A stretch of 64,000 nucleotides of DNA from Paracoccus litorisediminis (GTDB lineage Bacteria > Pseudomonadota > Alphaproteobacteria > Rhodobacterales > Rhodobacteraceae): the NCBI RefSeq assembly GCF_009711205.1, contig NZ_WMIG01000008.1:62001-126000 (forward strand), written 5' to 3'. The notes below the pieces were generated by a model. It was not told where the DNA came from. It did not search any database and saw only the letters and a program-made list of their open reading frames with translations. Position numbers and translations under genes: made by a program. Positions 33,606-42,961 of the stretch are shown here, piece after piece. Each line of letters begins with the position of its first letter. The first letter of the stretch is position 1.

Positions 33606-34682
33606 TCAGGCCCGGAGGGAGGAGGAAAGGCCCGGCCGCTTGCGCGGCGGCGTCCGAAGTTGGACCGAGGGATCGGGGCCGCCTTGGCTCAGCGACAGCG
33701 GTTCGCGAAGGGCCTGCATGGCCGCCCGCCAATCCCGTGCATCGCTGGCAATCCGGTTCAACGCTTGCTGTCTGCCGGTCGGGCGTGCCGACTTGCGGGC
33801 CAGTTTGCGGTATTCGCTTGCCATCACGCTGAACTGGCCGTCCAGCTCACGGAAGACATCCTCAAGCCGGCTGGTCATCACCGATTGCGCGCTGGCTTCG
33901 GTGGCAATCAACATGGCCTTGTCGAGTTCGGGCGACATCGCCCCAAGCGAACGGCGCTCATCCGTGAGATTCTCGATGATGCCGCGAATTTCGCCCATGC
34001 CATTGCAGAGGAAGTTGATCAGATCGACCCGCTCGGCATCCGAAATCTTTTTGCTGCCATCTTCCGAGGTGACGCGGATCAGGATGTCGCAAAGACGATT
34101 GCGGGTCTGCAGGGGCAGGTCACTCGTCCCCTCCATCAGCGCATCCAGCGCCACGGCCAATTCGAATGCCAGCGACTCGATGCGGGCGCAACCGCGCATC
34201 ATCGGGCCTTCGGTTCCCTCGATGCGGTGCAGCTCGGCTGCCAGCACGCCCCACAGGCGCTGCTCGCTCATCCGGATCATGCCGGTGACGCGCAGCGAGG
34301 AACGGGCATGACCGCGCAGGATGATGCCGCAACGGTCAAGCTCGGCTGCGATCGCGCCCAACTCGGCCGACAGATCGGGTTCCGGATCGGCCGCCAGAGC
34401 GTCGATGGCCTCGGCGACCGTTTCCGCCTGAATCATCAGGCTGTGAATGCGCGGCACAAGCTGCTGCATGCAGTAGCGCGACATGGCGACCAAATTGCTG
34501 TGCAGGTCATTGCCTGCCCGCGCAATCGCGCCTTGCTGCTGAACAGCGGGGCCTTCCTGCGGCGCATGCATTTTCGCACGCGCTTGCAGGTGCAGTGAGG
34601 TGATGCCGACCCGGTGCAGGGCCTCTCCGACAGGAGAGAGAGAGGTCGTCGCAGCAGGGACACAAACCAATGAACTCGTCAT
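33606..34682 (-). CDS. Protein of unknown function, mostly helical
   Basis: 358 residues, start taken at the ATG at 34682 (MTSSLVCVPAA). I do not recognise a family. There is no signal peptide or membrane segment. Long amphipathic helices dominate (for example AELGAIAAELDRCGIIL, MGEIRGIIENLTDERRSLG, SRLEDVFRELDGQF), which would suit a coiled-coil or four-helix sensor or scaffold. The C-terminus is basic and low-complexity. It is convergent with the GMS-repeat gene and divergent from a Crp-type regulator, so it may be controlled by that regulator. Confidence 0.75.
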   Translation of the reverse strand: MTSSLVCVPAATTSLSPVGEALHRVGITSLHLQARAKMHAPQEGPAVQQQGAIARAGNDLHSNLVAMSRYCMQQLVPRIHSLMIQAETVAEAIDALAADPEPDLSAELGAIAAELDRCGIILRGHARSSLRVTGMIRMSEQRLWGVLAAELHRIEGTEGPMMRGCARIESLAFELAVALDALMEGTSDLPLQTRNRLCDILIRVTSEDGSKKISDAERVDLINFLCNGMGEIRGIIENLTDERRSLGAMSPELDKAMLIATEASAQSVMTSRLEDVFRELDGQFSVMASEYRKLARKSARPTGRQQALNRIASDARDWRAAMQALREPLSLSQGGPDPSVQLRTPPRKRPGLSSSLRA

Positions 34683-34844
34683 TTTTCGGGCTCTTCCGGT
34701 TATGGAGGTCACGAGGAATTCACAGCCATATACTTGCCTATTGGGGCAGGTCTGGTCTGTGTCCGAGCGCACAAAGCTATTAACATTTCCGTCCGTCTGG
34801 CCCAGAAATGTTTTGATATCTAAGGACGTGCAGGAAAACGAAGC

Positions 34845-35516
34845 ATGATCGGCCTCAAGGACCTGGTATGGTTCACCGGACTTTCGCCCTCAGAAGTGGA
34901 ACGTATCGAATCGCTCGCGACGCGGCGGCTGTACGAGCAAGGCCAGCGCATCATCGAGCGCGGCGATCCGGGCGACACGGTGCTGTTCGTGCTGTCGGGT
35001 CAGGTTCTGGCGGTACAATGGACCGAGACCGGGCGTGAAATCGTCTATAGCGATATCGGCCCCGGCAGCGCCTTTGGCGAATTGTCGGTGATTTCGGGCA
35101 GCCCGCGGTCGCTGTCGCTTTATGCCCGCACCAACTGCACCTTGCTGGAGATGCCGGGCGGGTTGCTGCTGGACCTGATCGACACCCATCCGCAGGTTCG
35201 GCGCGCGATCATGCGCGGGCTGGTCCGCCGTGTTCACGACCTGACCGAGCGGGTGCATGACCTGACTTCGCTGGGGGTTGAGGACCGGCTGCGAGCCTAT
35301 TTGCTGCGGCTCGCGATCGAGCAGGGCGGGCTGGAGCCGGGGCGGACGCTGACCAATCTGCCGACCCACGCCGAGATCGCCAATATCGTCGGCGCCAATC
35401 GCGAGGCGGTCAGCCGCAACTTCGCCACGCTGAACCGCAAGGGGATCATCGAATCCAGCCGCAAGTTCCTGCGCATCCTGCAGCCCGACGCGCTGATGCC
35501 CGACGCCCCGCAGTAA
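34845..35516 (+). CDS. Crp/Fnr family regulator with cAMP-type pocket
   Basis: 223 residues. The N-terminal cyclic-nucleotide domain keeps the phosphate-binding cassette, GPGSAFGELSVISGSPRSLSLYA region, with Gly78-Glu79 and Arg88-Ser89, the residues that hold the cyclic phosphate in Crp. A long dimer helix follows, and the C-terminal HTH is THAEIANIVGANREAVSRNFATL (about 176-198). There is no Fnr-type N-terminal Cys cluster. It is therefore a candidate receptor for a cyclic nucleotide; a class III cyclase is encoded about 5 kb away. Targets are unknown. Confidence 0.9.
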   Translation: MIGLKDLVWFTGLSPSEVERIESLATRRLYEQGQRIIERGDPGDTVLFVLSGQVLAVQWTETGREIVYSDIGPGSAFGELSVISGSPRSLSLYARTNCTLLEMPGGLLLDLIDTHPQVRRAIMRGLVRRVHDLTERVHDLTSLGVEDRLRAYLLRLAIEQGGLEPGRTLTNLPTHAEIANIVGANREAVSRNFATLNRKGIIESSRKFLRILQPDALMPDAPQ

Positions 35517-35531
35517 CGAGGCAGAAACCAA

Positions 35532-35560
35532 ACCGGGGCCAGCACATGGCAGGCCCCGGT
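35532..35560. terminator. Bidirectional hairpin between the Crp-type gene and cysNC
   Basis: ACCGGGGCC (35532-35540) and GGCCCCGGT (35552-35560) form a perfect 9-bp stem with an 11-nt loop between two convergent genes. Confidence 0.65.
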
Positions 35561-35570
35561 GGCAAGCGGT

Positions 35571-37478
35571 TTACGGGATCAGGCGCGCGATGATCAGGTC
35601 GGCAGCCTGTTCCGGGGTGATCTCGGTCGTGTCGATGCGGATTTCCGGCGCTTCCGGCGCTTCATAGGGCGAATCGATCCCGGTGAAGTTCTTCAGCTGG
35701 CCAGCGCGCGCCTTGGCATAAAGCCCCTTCACGTCGCGCCCTTCGGCCACCGAAAGCGGCGTGTCGACAAAGACTTCGACGAATTCGCCCGGCTGCATCA
35801 TGCCGCGCACCATGTCGCGTTCGGACCGGAACGGAGAGATGAAGGCGGTGATTACGATCAGCCCCGCATCGGTCATCAGCTTGGCGACCTCGCCGACGCG
35901 GCGGATGTTTTCGATCCGGTCGGCCTCGGTAAAGCCCAGATCCTTGTTCAGCCCGTGACGCACGTTGTCGCCGTCCAGCAGGAAGGTGTGGCGGTTCATC
36001 CGCGCCAGCTTCTTCTCGACGATATTGGCGATGGTCGATTTGCCCGAGCCGGACAGACCGGTCAGCCACAGCACGGCGGGCTTCTGGTGTTTCATGCCCG
36101 CGTGATGCTCGCGCCCGATATCGGTCGCCTGCCAGTGGATGTTCTGGGCGCGGCGCAGGGCGAAATGGATCATCCCGGCGGCAACGGTATGGTTCGTGAT
36201 CTTGTCGATCAGAATGAAGCCGCCCAGATCGCGGTTGTCGTCATAGGGCGCGAAGGGGATTTCGCGGTCGGTGGTGATGTTGGCGACGCCGATCGCGTTC
36301 AGATCCAGCGTCTTGGTCGCCAGATGTTCCTGCGTGTTGACGTTCACCTCGTATTTCGGGGCGTGGACCGTGGCCGAGACGGTCTGCGTGCCGATCTTCA
36401 GCCAATAGGCGCGGCCGGGGACCAACTCGTGCTCATCCATCCAGACAAGGGTGGATTCGAACTGGTCGGCCACTTCCAGCGGCGATTGCGCGGCGACGAT
36501 GACCTGACCGCGCGAGCAGTCGATCTCATCGGCAAAGGTCAGCGTGACCGATTCACCGGCCACGGCCAGATCGCGGTCGCCGTCAAGGCTGACAACACGC
36601 GCGATGGTCGAGGTCTTGCCCGAGGGCAGCACGCGGATCGCATCGCCGGGACGAACGGTGCCGCTGGCGACCAGACCGGCAAAGCCGCGGAAGTCCAGGT
36701 TCGGACGGTTCACCCATTGCACCGGCATGCGGAAAGGCTTGGCCTGATCCGCAGTCGTGTCCAGTTCCACCGTTTCCAGATGCGGCAGCAGCGCCGTGCC
36801 GTGATACCACGGGGTGTTTTCGCTGGGACCGGTGATATTGTCGCCCTTGAAGCCCGAAATCGGGATCGCGGTGAAAGCATCGATACCGATGCTGCGGGCG
36901 AATTCGCCGTATTCCTCGACGATCTTGTCGAAGATCGCCTGATCATAGCCGACCAGATCCATCTTGTTCACCGCCAGCACGACATGGCGGATGCCCAGCA
37001 GGTTCACCAGATAGCTGTGGCGGCGGGTCTGGGTCAGCACGCCCTTGCGTGCGTCGATCAGGATCACCGCCACATCGGCGGTCGAGGCGCCGGTGACCAT
37101 GTTGCGGGTATATTGTTCGTGGCCGGGGGTGTCGGCGACGATGAATTTGCGCTTTTCGGTGGCGAAGAAACGATAGGCGACATCGATGGTGATGCCCTGT
37201 TCGCGCTCGGCGGCAAGGCCGTCGACCAGCAGGGCAAAGTCGATTTCCTGCCCTTGGGTACCGACGCGCTTGCTGTCGGCTTCCAGTGCGGCCAATTGGT
37301 CTTCGAAGATCATCTTGCTGTCGTAAAGCAGCCGCCCGATCAGGGTGGATTTGCCATCATCGACCGAGCCGCAGGTGATGAAGCGCAGCATGGTCTTGTG
37401 CTGGTGCGCCTCAAGATAGGCGTCGATGTTTTCGGCGATCAGGGCGTCGGTCTTGTAGATCGGATCTTGGGTCGTCAT
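35571..37478 (-). CDS. cysNC: Sulfate adenylyltransferase large subunit/APS kinase fusion
   Basis: 635 residues. The N-terminal two thirds are the CysN GTPase ([18 protein letters not shown] near residue 30, [14 protein letters not shown] near 108, NKMDL near 168). The C-terminal third is an APS kinase ([20 protein letters not shown] near residue 460 and [21 protein letters not shown]). It forms, with CysD, ATP sulfurylase and then phosphorylates APS to PAPS. I chose the ATG at 37478 ([10 protein letters not shown]) because an AGGTGA lies just upstream and the longer frame adds a non-conserved tail. No cysH or sulfite reductase genes are in the window. Confidence 0.94.
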   Translation of the reverse strand: MTTQDPIYKTDALIAENIDAYLEAHQHKTMLRFITCGSVDDGKSTLIGRLLYDSKMIFEDQLAALEADSKRVGTQGQEIDFALLVDGLAAEREQGITIDVAYRFFATEKRKFIVADTPGHEQYTRNMVTGASTADVAVILIDARKGVLTQTRRHSYLVNLLGIRHVVLAVNKMDLVGYDQAIFDKIVEEYGEFARSIGIDAFTAIPISGFKGDNITGPSENTPWYHGTALLPHLETVELDTTADQAKPFRMPVQWVNRPNLDFRGFAGLVASGTVRPGDAIRVLPSGKTSTIARVVSLDGDRDLAVAGESVTLTFADEIDCSRGQVIVAAQSPLEVADQFESTLVWMDEHELVPGRAYWLKIGTQTVSATVHAPKYEVNVNTQEHLATKTLDLNAIGVANITTDREIPFAPYDDNRDLGGFILIDKITNHTVAAGMIHFALRRAQNIHWQATDIGREHHAGMKHQKPAVLWLTGLSGSGKSTIANIVEKKLARMNRHTFLLDGDNVRHGLNKDLGFTEADRIENIRRVGEVAKLMTDAGLIVITAFISPFRSERDMVRGMMQPGEFVEVFVDTPLSVAEGRDVKGLYAKARAGQLKNFTGIDSPYEAPEAPEIRIDTTEITPEQAADLIIARLIP

Positions 37479-37526
37479 GGGGTCACCTGTTTCGGTGGAA
37501 TGGGCTGGGAGAGGCGGCAAAAGGGC

Positions 37527-38432
37527 TTAGAAATAGCCTTCCTGCTTCTTCTTCTCCATCGAGGCGGCCTGGTCATGGTCGATCGCGCGGCCCTGACGTT
37601 CCGAGGTCGTGGTCAGCAACATTTCCTGAATGACCTCGGGCAGGGTGCGGGCCTCGGACTCAACAGCGCCGGTCAGCGGGTAGCAGCCCAGCGTCCGGAA
37701 GCGGACCGAACGCATCTGCGGGGTCTCGCCATCGCGCAGCGGGAAGCGCTCATCATCGACCATCAGGATCAGCCCGTCGCGCTGAACCGTCGGACGCGGG
37801 GCCGAGAAATACAGCGGCACGATCTCGATGCCTTCAAGATGGATGTATTGCCAGATGTCCAGCTCGGTCCAGTTCGAGATCGGGAAGACCCGGACGCTTT
37901 CGCCCTTGGCCTTGCGGGCATTATACAGCCGCCACAATTCGGGGCGCTGGCTTTTCGGGTCCCAGCGATGATTGGCCGAGCGGAACGAGAAGACCCGTTC
38001 CTTGGCGCGGGATTTTTCCTCGTCGCGGCGGGCGCCGCCGAAGGCCACGTCAAAGCCGTATTTGTCCAGCGCCTGTTTCAGGCCCTCGGTCTTCCACATG
38101 TCGGTATGCAGCGACCCGTGATCGAAGGGGTTGATGCCGCGGGCGACGGCCTCGGGGTTTTGATAGACCAGCAGCTCCATGCCCGCATCCTTGGCGGCCT
38201 TGTCGCGCAGCGCGTACATGTCGCGGAACTTCCACGTCGTGTCGACATGCAGCAGCGGGAAGGGCGGCGGGGCCGGGTAGAAGGCCTTTTTCGCCAAGTG
38301 CAGCATCACGGCGCTGTCCTTGCCGACGCTATACAGCATCACCGGGTTTTCGGCCTCGGCGACGACTTCGCGCATGATGTGGATGCTTTCAGCTTCAAGG
38401 CGCTGAAGATGGGTCAGGGATTTCTGGTTCAT
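37527..38432 (-). CDS. cysD: Sulfate adenylyltransferase small subunit
   Basis: 301 residues, PP-loop family. [15 protein letters not shown] near residue 34 is the ATP PP-loop; [27 protein letters not shown] and [14 protein letters not shown] are strongly conserved in CysD. It catalyses sulfate adenylation together with CysN and is cotranscribed with cysNC (48-bp gap). The ATG at 38432 ([13 protein letters not shown]) fits family N-termini. The divergent gene is a LuxR-type regulator. Confidence 0.95.
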   Translation of the reverse strand: MNQKSLTHLQRLEAESIHIMREVVAEAENPVMLYSVGKDSAVMLHLAKKAFYPAPPPFPLLHVDTTWKFRDMYALRDKAAKDAGMELLVYQNPEAVARGINPFDHGSLHTDMWKTEGLKQALDKYGFDVAFGGARRDEEKSRAKERVFSFRSANHRWDPKSQRPELWRLYNARKAKGESVRVFPISNWTELDIWQYIHLEGIEIVPLYFSAPRPTVQRDGLILMVDDERFPLRDGETPQMRSVRFRTLGCYPLTGAVESEARTLPEVIQEMLLTTTSERQGRAIDHDQAASMEKKKQEGYF

Positions 38433-38493
38433 GCGAATTACTCTGTGAAAACCACGTTGACCCGGATGTAGCAAGGCGATTAGCTGAGTTAAC

Positions 38494-38507
38494 CCCCCAT
38501 ATGGGGG
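38494..38507. promoter_or_regulatory. Perfect 14-bp palindrome between cysD and a LuxR-type gene
   Basis: CCCCCATATGGGGG is a perfect palindrome in the short divergent gap, 61 bp upstream of the cysD start codon. It has the size and symmetry of a dimeric activator or repressor site. The adjacent LuxR-type regulator is the first candidate to bind it. Confidence 0.55.
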
Positions 38508-38651
38508 TAATGTGCAATTTGGGGGAAATCCGTCATTCCGGCCGAGACCGAAATTCTGCGCGCGCTGGTCGCGACCGCCACCGGTGCGGGTGAGCTGTGG
38601 CCGGATTTTCTTGCGCTGCTATCCGGTCGGCTGCGGGCCGATGCCGCGCAT

Positions 38652-39527
38652 TTGCATCTGCAACTGGATGGCGGGCGCAGCCATGTCTGGCAGCACGGCC
38701 AGATCGTTCCCCCCGATGCCGCGCTGATGCCACAAATGCGTTTCGACAGGGTCTATTCCCAAAGCGACCTGCCGGGGCTGGAAAACCGCAGGTTGCCGCT
38801 AAGGGCGCTGAAATGTGACGCGGGACCAGCGGGTTACGCGGTGCTGGCCGTGCAGCGTGCCGGAAAGGAATTTCGCGCCGTCGACGGATTGCAACTGTCC
38901 GATCTGTCCCCGCATCTGGGGCAGGCTCTGTCCGTCTGGCGGGACCTGATGCGGGAACGCGCGCAAGCGACGCTGGATCGTCAGATCGCCTCGGATCTGG
39001 GCGGAGGCTGGGTGATCCTTGGACTTGCCGGCAATGTGCAGGACATGGCCCCGCAGGTCGCCATATTGCTGGCGGAATTGCCCGGCGTGACGCTGGGTCC
39101 GAATGGCTGGATTGAATTCGCCGACCCCGGCATTGCGCTGGATTTTCGACATGCGGTGACAATGGCACAAGAAGGTCGGGAGCCGCCCGTTCCGGTGACG
39201 CTGTCACGCGATCCTTCGGCCGAGATGATCCTGTCCTCGCGCATTTTGGCGGAAGAACAGGTGCTTGTCGGGCTGATCCGCCATCTGCGGCAGGGGCGCA
39301 GCCTGTCGGTCGAGCGTGTGGCCGCGCATTTCGACATCAGCCGCAGCGAGGCGCGGCTGGCAATCCTGCTTTGCGACGGTTTGTCGCTGCAGGATGCCGC
39401 CGCCGAACTGGGCTGGACGATTGAGACCGCGCGCAGCGGCTCAAAACGGATCTTCGCGCGCATGGGGATCAGCGGCCAACCCGCGATCCTGCGCCGCGTG
39501 CTGACCAGCGCGGTCTGGCTGGGCTAA
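38652..39527 (+). CDS. LuxR-type HTH regulator, 5-prime end uncertain
   Basis: At least 291 residues. The C-terminal LuxR/GerE HTH is visible (ISRSEARLAILLCDGLSLQDAAAELGWTIETARSGSKRIFARMG region, last 60 residues). The rest is not recognised and may be a sensor domain. The first usual start in frame is a TTG at 38652, yet the frame is open with protein-like sequence back to a stop at 38508 ([22 protein letters not shown]). The true start may therefore be an unusual codon, for example ATT at 38535 nine bases after GGGGG. It is divergent from cysD, with a palindrome between. Confidence 0.72.
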   Translation: MHLQLDGGRSHVWQHGQIVPPDAALMPQMRFDRVYSQSDLPGLENRRLPLRALKCDAGPAGYAVLAVQRAGKEFRAVDGLQLSDLSPHLGQALSVWRDLMRERAQATLDRQIASDLGGGWVILGLAGNVQDMAPQVAILLAELPGVTLGPNGWIEFADPGIALDFRHAVTMAQEGREPPVPVTLSRDPSAEMILSSRILAEEQVLVGLIRHLRQGRSLSVERVAAHFDISRSEARLAILLCDGLSLQDAAAELGWTIETARSGSKRIFARMGISGQPAILRRVLTSAVWLG

Positions 39528-39529
39528 GG

Positions 39530-40381
39530 CTACTCGAAATTGACGCTGACCACGGGATCGCCGGGCAGGCCCAGATAGCTGACCTTGGCGCTTTGCCCCG
39601 GCTGCGGCACCAGCAGCGGTCCGAACGATCCGACGCTGACCCAGTCACCGGCCTTGAAGCTGACGCCGTTGTCGCGCAGCCACAGCACTGAATTCAGCGG
39701 ATTTCCCAGAACCGCTGCCCCCGGCGCATGCGCCAATTCCTTGCCGCTGGCATCAGTGACCACCACCTGCATCGCGGCAAGCGCAGCCAGGAATTCCTCA
39801 TCCCGCCGGACAGGGATCGCCTTGCCCAACACGCCCTGCCGCGCGCCGACATTGATCGCGGTAATTGTGGCGGGGGTCAGGGTCTTGGGATCGGCGACCA
39901 CCAGATCGGGCAGCTCGATAAAGGGGTGGATCGCGGACAGATGCGCCAGAACCTCGGCGGGCGTCTTGGCCTGATTGATCGCGGCATCGGCGACGACAAG
40001 GATCAGGTCGGCCTCGAACCGGGGCAGGGCGGCGAATTTCGCGGGCAGGCTGGCCCCGTTGGACAGCATCATGTCCTTGTAAAGCACACCGCGCACCGGC
40101 CCGCTGGCCTTGAAGGCCTCCTGCGCGGGTTTGCTGGTCAGGCCGGCCTTATATCCGGCGGGCGCCCCCCATTCCTTGCCCAGCAGCGCCACCAGCTTGT
40201 CCTGCGCGCACAGTGCATCCGTCATGTCGATGACCGCAGGCGGGGCCGCCGGCGTCCGGGACAGGATGTCAGCGGCCAATGCGGCCATGGCGGCGTCGGA
40301 GGGACATTCGGCGGCGTCGGCCTGCGCGGCAAAGGTCAGGATCAGGGTTGCAATCAGGGCGGTGTCCGGCTTGCGCATCAT
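39530..40381 (-). CDS. Exported hydratase-like protein (fumarylacetoacetase/2-oxopentenoate hydratase fold)
   Basis: 283 residues. A signal peptide is present (MMRKPDTALIATLILTFAAQADA|AE), so it should be periplasmic. The body matches the 2-oxopent-4-enoate hydratase family in part: GYKAGLTSKPAQEAF near residue 78, RFEADLILVVADAAIN near 120, IHPFIELPDLVV near 148 and NPLNSVLWLRDNGVSFKAGDWVSVGSFG near 225. Relatives in aromatic meta-cleavage are cytoplasmic, so export is odd. The ATG at 40381 has GAGGGAA upstream and follows the lipoprotein gene by 10 bp. Confidence 0.78.
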   Translation of the reverse strand: MMRKPDTALIATLILTFAAQADAAECPSDAAMAALAADILSRTPAAPPAVIDMTDALCAQDKLVALLGKEWGAPAGYKAGLTSKPAQEAFKASGPVRGVLYKDMMLSNGASLPAKFAALPRFEADLILVVADAAINQAKTPAEVLAHLSAIHPFIELPDLVVADPKTLTPATITAINVGARQGVLGKAIPVRRDEEFLAALAAMQVVVTDASGKELAHAPGAAVLGNPLNSVLWLRDNGVSFKAGDWVSVGSFGPLLVPQPGQSAKVSYLGLPGDPVVSVNFE

Positions 40382-40391
40382 GTTGCTTCCC

Positions 40392-41504
40392 TCACTGGGT
40401 GATGATGATCGGGACGTTCTCAAGCAGCCGGTCGAAGGCCGGAGTCCGGCCGCGTTCCAACCCGCCCGAACGGTTCAGGCCAAGGCCGATCATCCGCACG
40501 ACCTCGGGCGAGCCGGCGAACTTGGAATGGCTTCCGGAACTGGAATCGTTGATCGTGGAGAGGTCGATCACCGTCACGCCCATCCCCTCCAACTCGGCCG
40601 TATTTGCCGCACCGACGCGCGGCACCCCGCCCGCAAGCCGGCGCGATGCCAGCAGGGCCCGATCATCGCGGGATACCAGCAGGAAGATCTTCGAGCGGAT
40701 CTCGGGCGGCAATTGCCGGATCTGGGTGCGAAACAGGTCGATGTCGATATCGGGCGAGGCGAGGACGATGTTGTTGATGGCGGTCCGATGGCCCAGCGTC
40801 CCGGCCTTCTGGGCATCGACCAGCCCTTCCATGGTCAGGAGCGTTCCCATCGAATGAGCGAAGATGTCCACGCTGTCGACATCCGTCCTGTGCAGGAGCG
40901 ACGAGATTTCCTTCAGCTTGCCGCGCGCGATCAGGGCGCTGTTCAGGTCATAGACATAGCGCACCGGATTGGCGGCCGAGGCCCATGTCATCAGCATCGG
41001 CACGCCCGGATAATTGGTGTCCTCGACGAATTGCGCCAGCCGCAGCGCGGCCTCGCTGAAATTGTTGTTGTAGCCATGCACGAATAGCATCATCCGGCGC
41101 GATCCGGCCGGTTGCCTGTCCAGTTCGCTGTCGATCGCCGAGATGAAGGATTGCTCGGAGCGATAGACCGTCGGCTCGATGACGGTGAACTCTGTGCGCG
41201 GGTCCGGGGGCAGCTTTTCCGGGCGCTCAAGCTCTCCGACCTTGTGGTTCGGCGGGACCGTCGCCACGACCGAGGCAAGCCCAAGCTCGGCCGCGCGCCC
41301 CGAGGAAAACAGCACCCCGGCCTCACCCGAATGGGTGCGGGTGGCGGCGACGAACATCTTGTGCTTGCGCAGCTCGGGCACCGCTGCGGTCGGGACGGCG
41401 GGGTTCACGACGCCGACGATCTCGGGTGCGCGGCCACAGGCGACGATCAGGAAAGCGGTGACAAAAGTGGCGATTCTCAAGGGCGTAATGCGCGAAGGGC
41501 TCAT
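40392..41504 (-). CDS. Alpha/beta hydrolase lipoprotein (DUF900-like)
   Basis: 370 residues starting at 41504 (MSPSRITPLRIATFVTAFLIVAC), which gives a lipobox ending in Cys at residue 23. The hydrolase fold is shown by MMLFVHGYNNNFSEAALR (oxyanion region), the nucleophile elbow FAHSMGTLL (Ser) and a late Asp/His region. This pattern is that of the DUF900 family of esterase-like proteins. It is expected on a membrane facing the periplasm and is cotranscribed with the exported hydratase-like gene. Substrate unknown. Confidence 0.83.
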   Translation of the reverse strand: MSPSRITPLRIATFVTAFLIVACGRAPEIVGVVNPAVPTAAVPELRKHKMFVAATRTHSGEAGVLFSSGRAAELGLASVVATVPPNHKVGELERPEKLPPDPRTEFTVIEPTVYRSEQSFISAIDSELDRQPAGSRRMMLFVHGYNNNFSEAALRLAQFVEDTNYPGVPMLMTWASAANPVRYVYDLNSALIARGKLKEISSLLHRTDVDSVDIFAHSMGTLLTMEGLVDAQKAGTLGHRTAINNIVLASPDIDIDLFRTQIRQLPPEIRSKIFLLVSRDDRALLASRRLAGGVPRVGAANTAELEGMGVTVIDLSTINDSSSGSHSKFAGSPEVVRMIGLGLNRSGGLERGRTPAFDRLLENVPIIITQ

Positions 41505-41731
41505 TCCGGGCTCTGCCTGCATGACTGCGTCAGGCAGAGCATGGCAATGCCGCACCGCTCCCGCAAGGGACTTGTTGCGGCTTGCAAATTCGGCGCGAGG
41601 CGTTGTGGTGTCGCGGTGACAATCGGGGCGTCGCGGGACAATTTGCCACGGTGGCTGAGGCAGCTTTGCCTTTGCCTGCGGTCACGCATCGCGCGTAACC
41701 TTGCGCCATAGAAATGCAGCACGAGGCGATC

Positions 41732-42943
41732 ATGGCAGGCACGGCCGAGCGGATGAGAGACTATCGCGGCCCCGCAATCTTCAGCCACGGATTCCGATCT
41801 TTCTTTCTGCTTTCCGCAATCTGGGCGGCGGGGGCGATGATCCTGTGGATCTTGATGCTGACCGGGACCGAGCCTCTGGCCAGCGCCTTTGATCCCTTCA
41901 GCTGGCACGCGCATGAGTTCCTGTTCGGATATCTGGCGGCGGTCATCGGCGGCTTTGTCCTGACCGCCGTTCCGAACTGGACCGGTCGGCTGCCGGTCAT
42001 GGGTTGGCCCTTGGTCGGGTTGGTCGGACTGTGGCTGGCCGGGCGGCTGGCCGTGGCCTGTTCATCCCATCTGCCGTGGCAGATGACCGCGCTGATCGAC
42101 CTGTCGCTATACGTGGCGCTGGTGGGCTTCCTCTCGCGTGAGATCATCCGGGGCAAGAACTGGCGCAACCTGCCGGTGGTTGGGCTGATCGCGCTTTATG
42201 GCGTGGCCAACCTCATCTTCCATATCGAGGCTGCACGAGACGGCACCGCCTTCGAGGGGCTGGGCATGCGCCTTGGGCTGGGCACGACGTTGATGCTGAT
42301 CGCGCTGATCGGCGGGCGAATCATTCCCAGCTTTACCCGCAACTGGCTGGCCTCCCGTGGCAGCGCCCAGCTGCCGCAACCTTTTGGCCGCGCGGATGCC
42401 ATAGTCCTTGGCCTGACCGCACTGGTGCTGCTGGGCTTTGTCGGCTTTCCCGATGCCGCGGTGACGCGCTGGCTGATGCTGGTCGCGGGCGCGGCGCATC
42501 TGTGGCGGATGTCGCGCTGGTGCAGCGGTCAGATCCGGTCCGAGCCGCTGCTGTGGGTGCTGCATCTGGCCTATGCGCTTCTGGCGCTGGGTTTCGTGGC
42601 CGAAGGTGCGGCGGGCTTTGACCTGTTGCCGCTGCCCGCTGCGCGCCATGTCTGGCTGGCCGGAGCTATCGGGCTGATGACTTTGGGGGTGATGACCCGC
42701 GCCACTTTGGGCCATACCGGACGAGTGCTGCATGCGGGGCCTGCAACTGTCGCAATCTATCTGGCGCTGTTCGGATCGGTGGTGATGCGGCTGCTGGCAG
42801 GGATATTCGGCAACCCGACCGGGCTTTTGCACCTGTCGGGCGGGCTGTGGATTATGGCTTTTGCCGGATATGCGCTGGTCTATGGCCCGATGCTGCTGCA
42901 GCCGAGGCTGGCCAAGAAGCCCGTCTCGGGCGCCAAGACCTGA
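41732..42943 (+). CDS. nnrS: NnrS family membrane protein
   Basis: 403 residues with about twelve hydrophobic segments. The NnrS N-terminus is clear (FSHGFRSFFLLSAIWA, WHAHEFLFGYLAAVIGGFVLTAVPNWTG, with conserved His residues thought to bind heme). GGRIIPSFTRNWL and MTLGVMTRATLGHTGR are further family motifs. NnrS proteins are linked to nitric oxide stress and denitrification. I chose the ATG at 41732 because a GAGG precedes it; 41714 is an alternative. Its position beside the nitrate reductase operon fits that role. Confidence 0.9.
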   Translation: MAGTAERMRDYRGPAIFSHGFRSFFLLSAIWAAGAMILWILMLTGTEPLASAFDPFSWHAHEFLFGYLAAVIGGFVLTAVPNWTGRLPVMGWPLVGLVGLWLAGRLAVACSSHLPWQMTALIDLSLYVALVGFLSREIIRGKNWRNLPVVGLIALYGVANLIFHIEAARDGTAFEGLGMRLGLGTTLMLIALIGGRIIPSFTRNWLASRGSAQLPQPFGRADAIVLGLTALVLLGFVGFPDAAVTRWLMLVAGAAHLWRMSRWCSGQIRSEPLLWVLHLAYALLALGFVAEGAAGFDLLPLPAARHVWLAGAIGLMTLGVMTRATLGHTGRVLHAGPATVAIYLALFGSVVMRLLAGIFGNPTGLLHLSGGLWIMAFAGYALVYGPMLLQPRLAKKPVSGAKT

Positions 42944-42961
42944 TCGCGTCGCGCAATCAGG
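42939..42961. terminator. Bidirectional hairpin overlapping two stop codons
   Basis: CCTGAT (42939-42944) and ATCAGG (42956-42961), extended by GCG/CGC with one mismatch, form a hairpin that spans the 13-bp gap between the convergent nnrS and DUF2478-like genes. No T-run is present. Confidence 0.5.

Noticed and set aside
35571-38432. cysNC-cysD as part of an assimilatory or sulfonate locus
   Set aside because: No cysH, cysI or sulfonate genes are next to them, and the neighbours are regulators, so no wider pathway can be claimed.
35559-38471. A 970-codon open frame on the plus strand across cysNC and cysD
   Set aside because: It is fully antisense to two well-conserved enzymes, crosses the gap between them, and its translation is rich in Asp, Gly, Arg, Val and His without any domain, as expected from the reverse frame of GC-rich genes.
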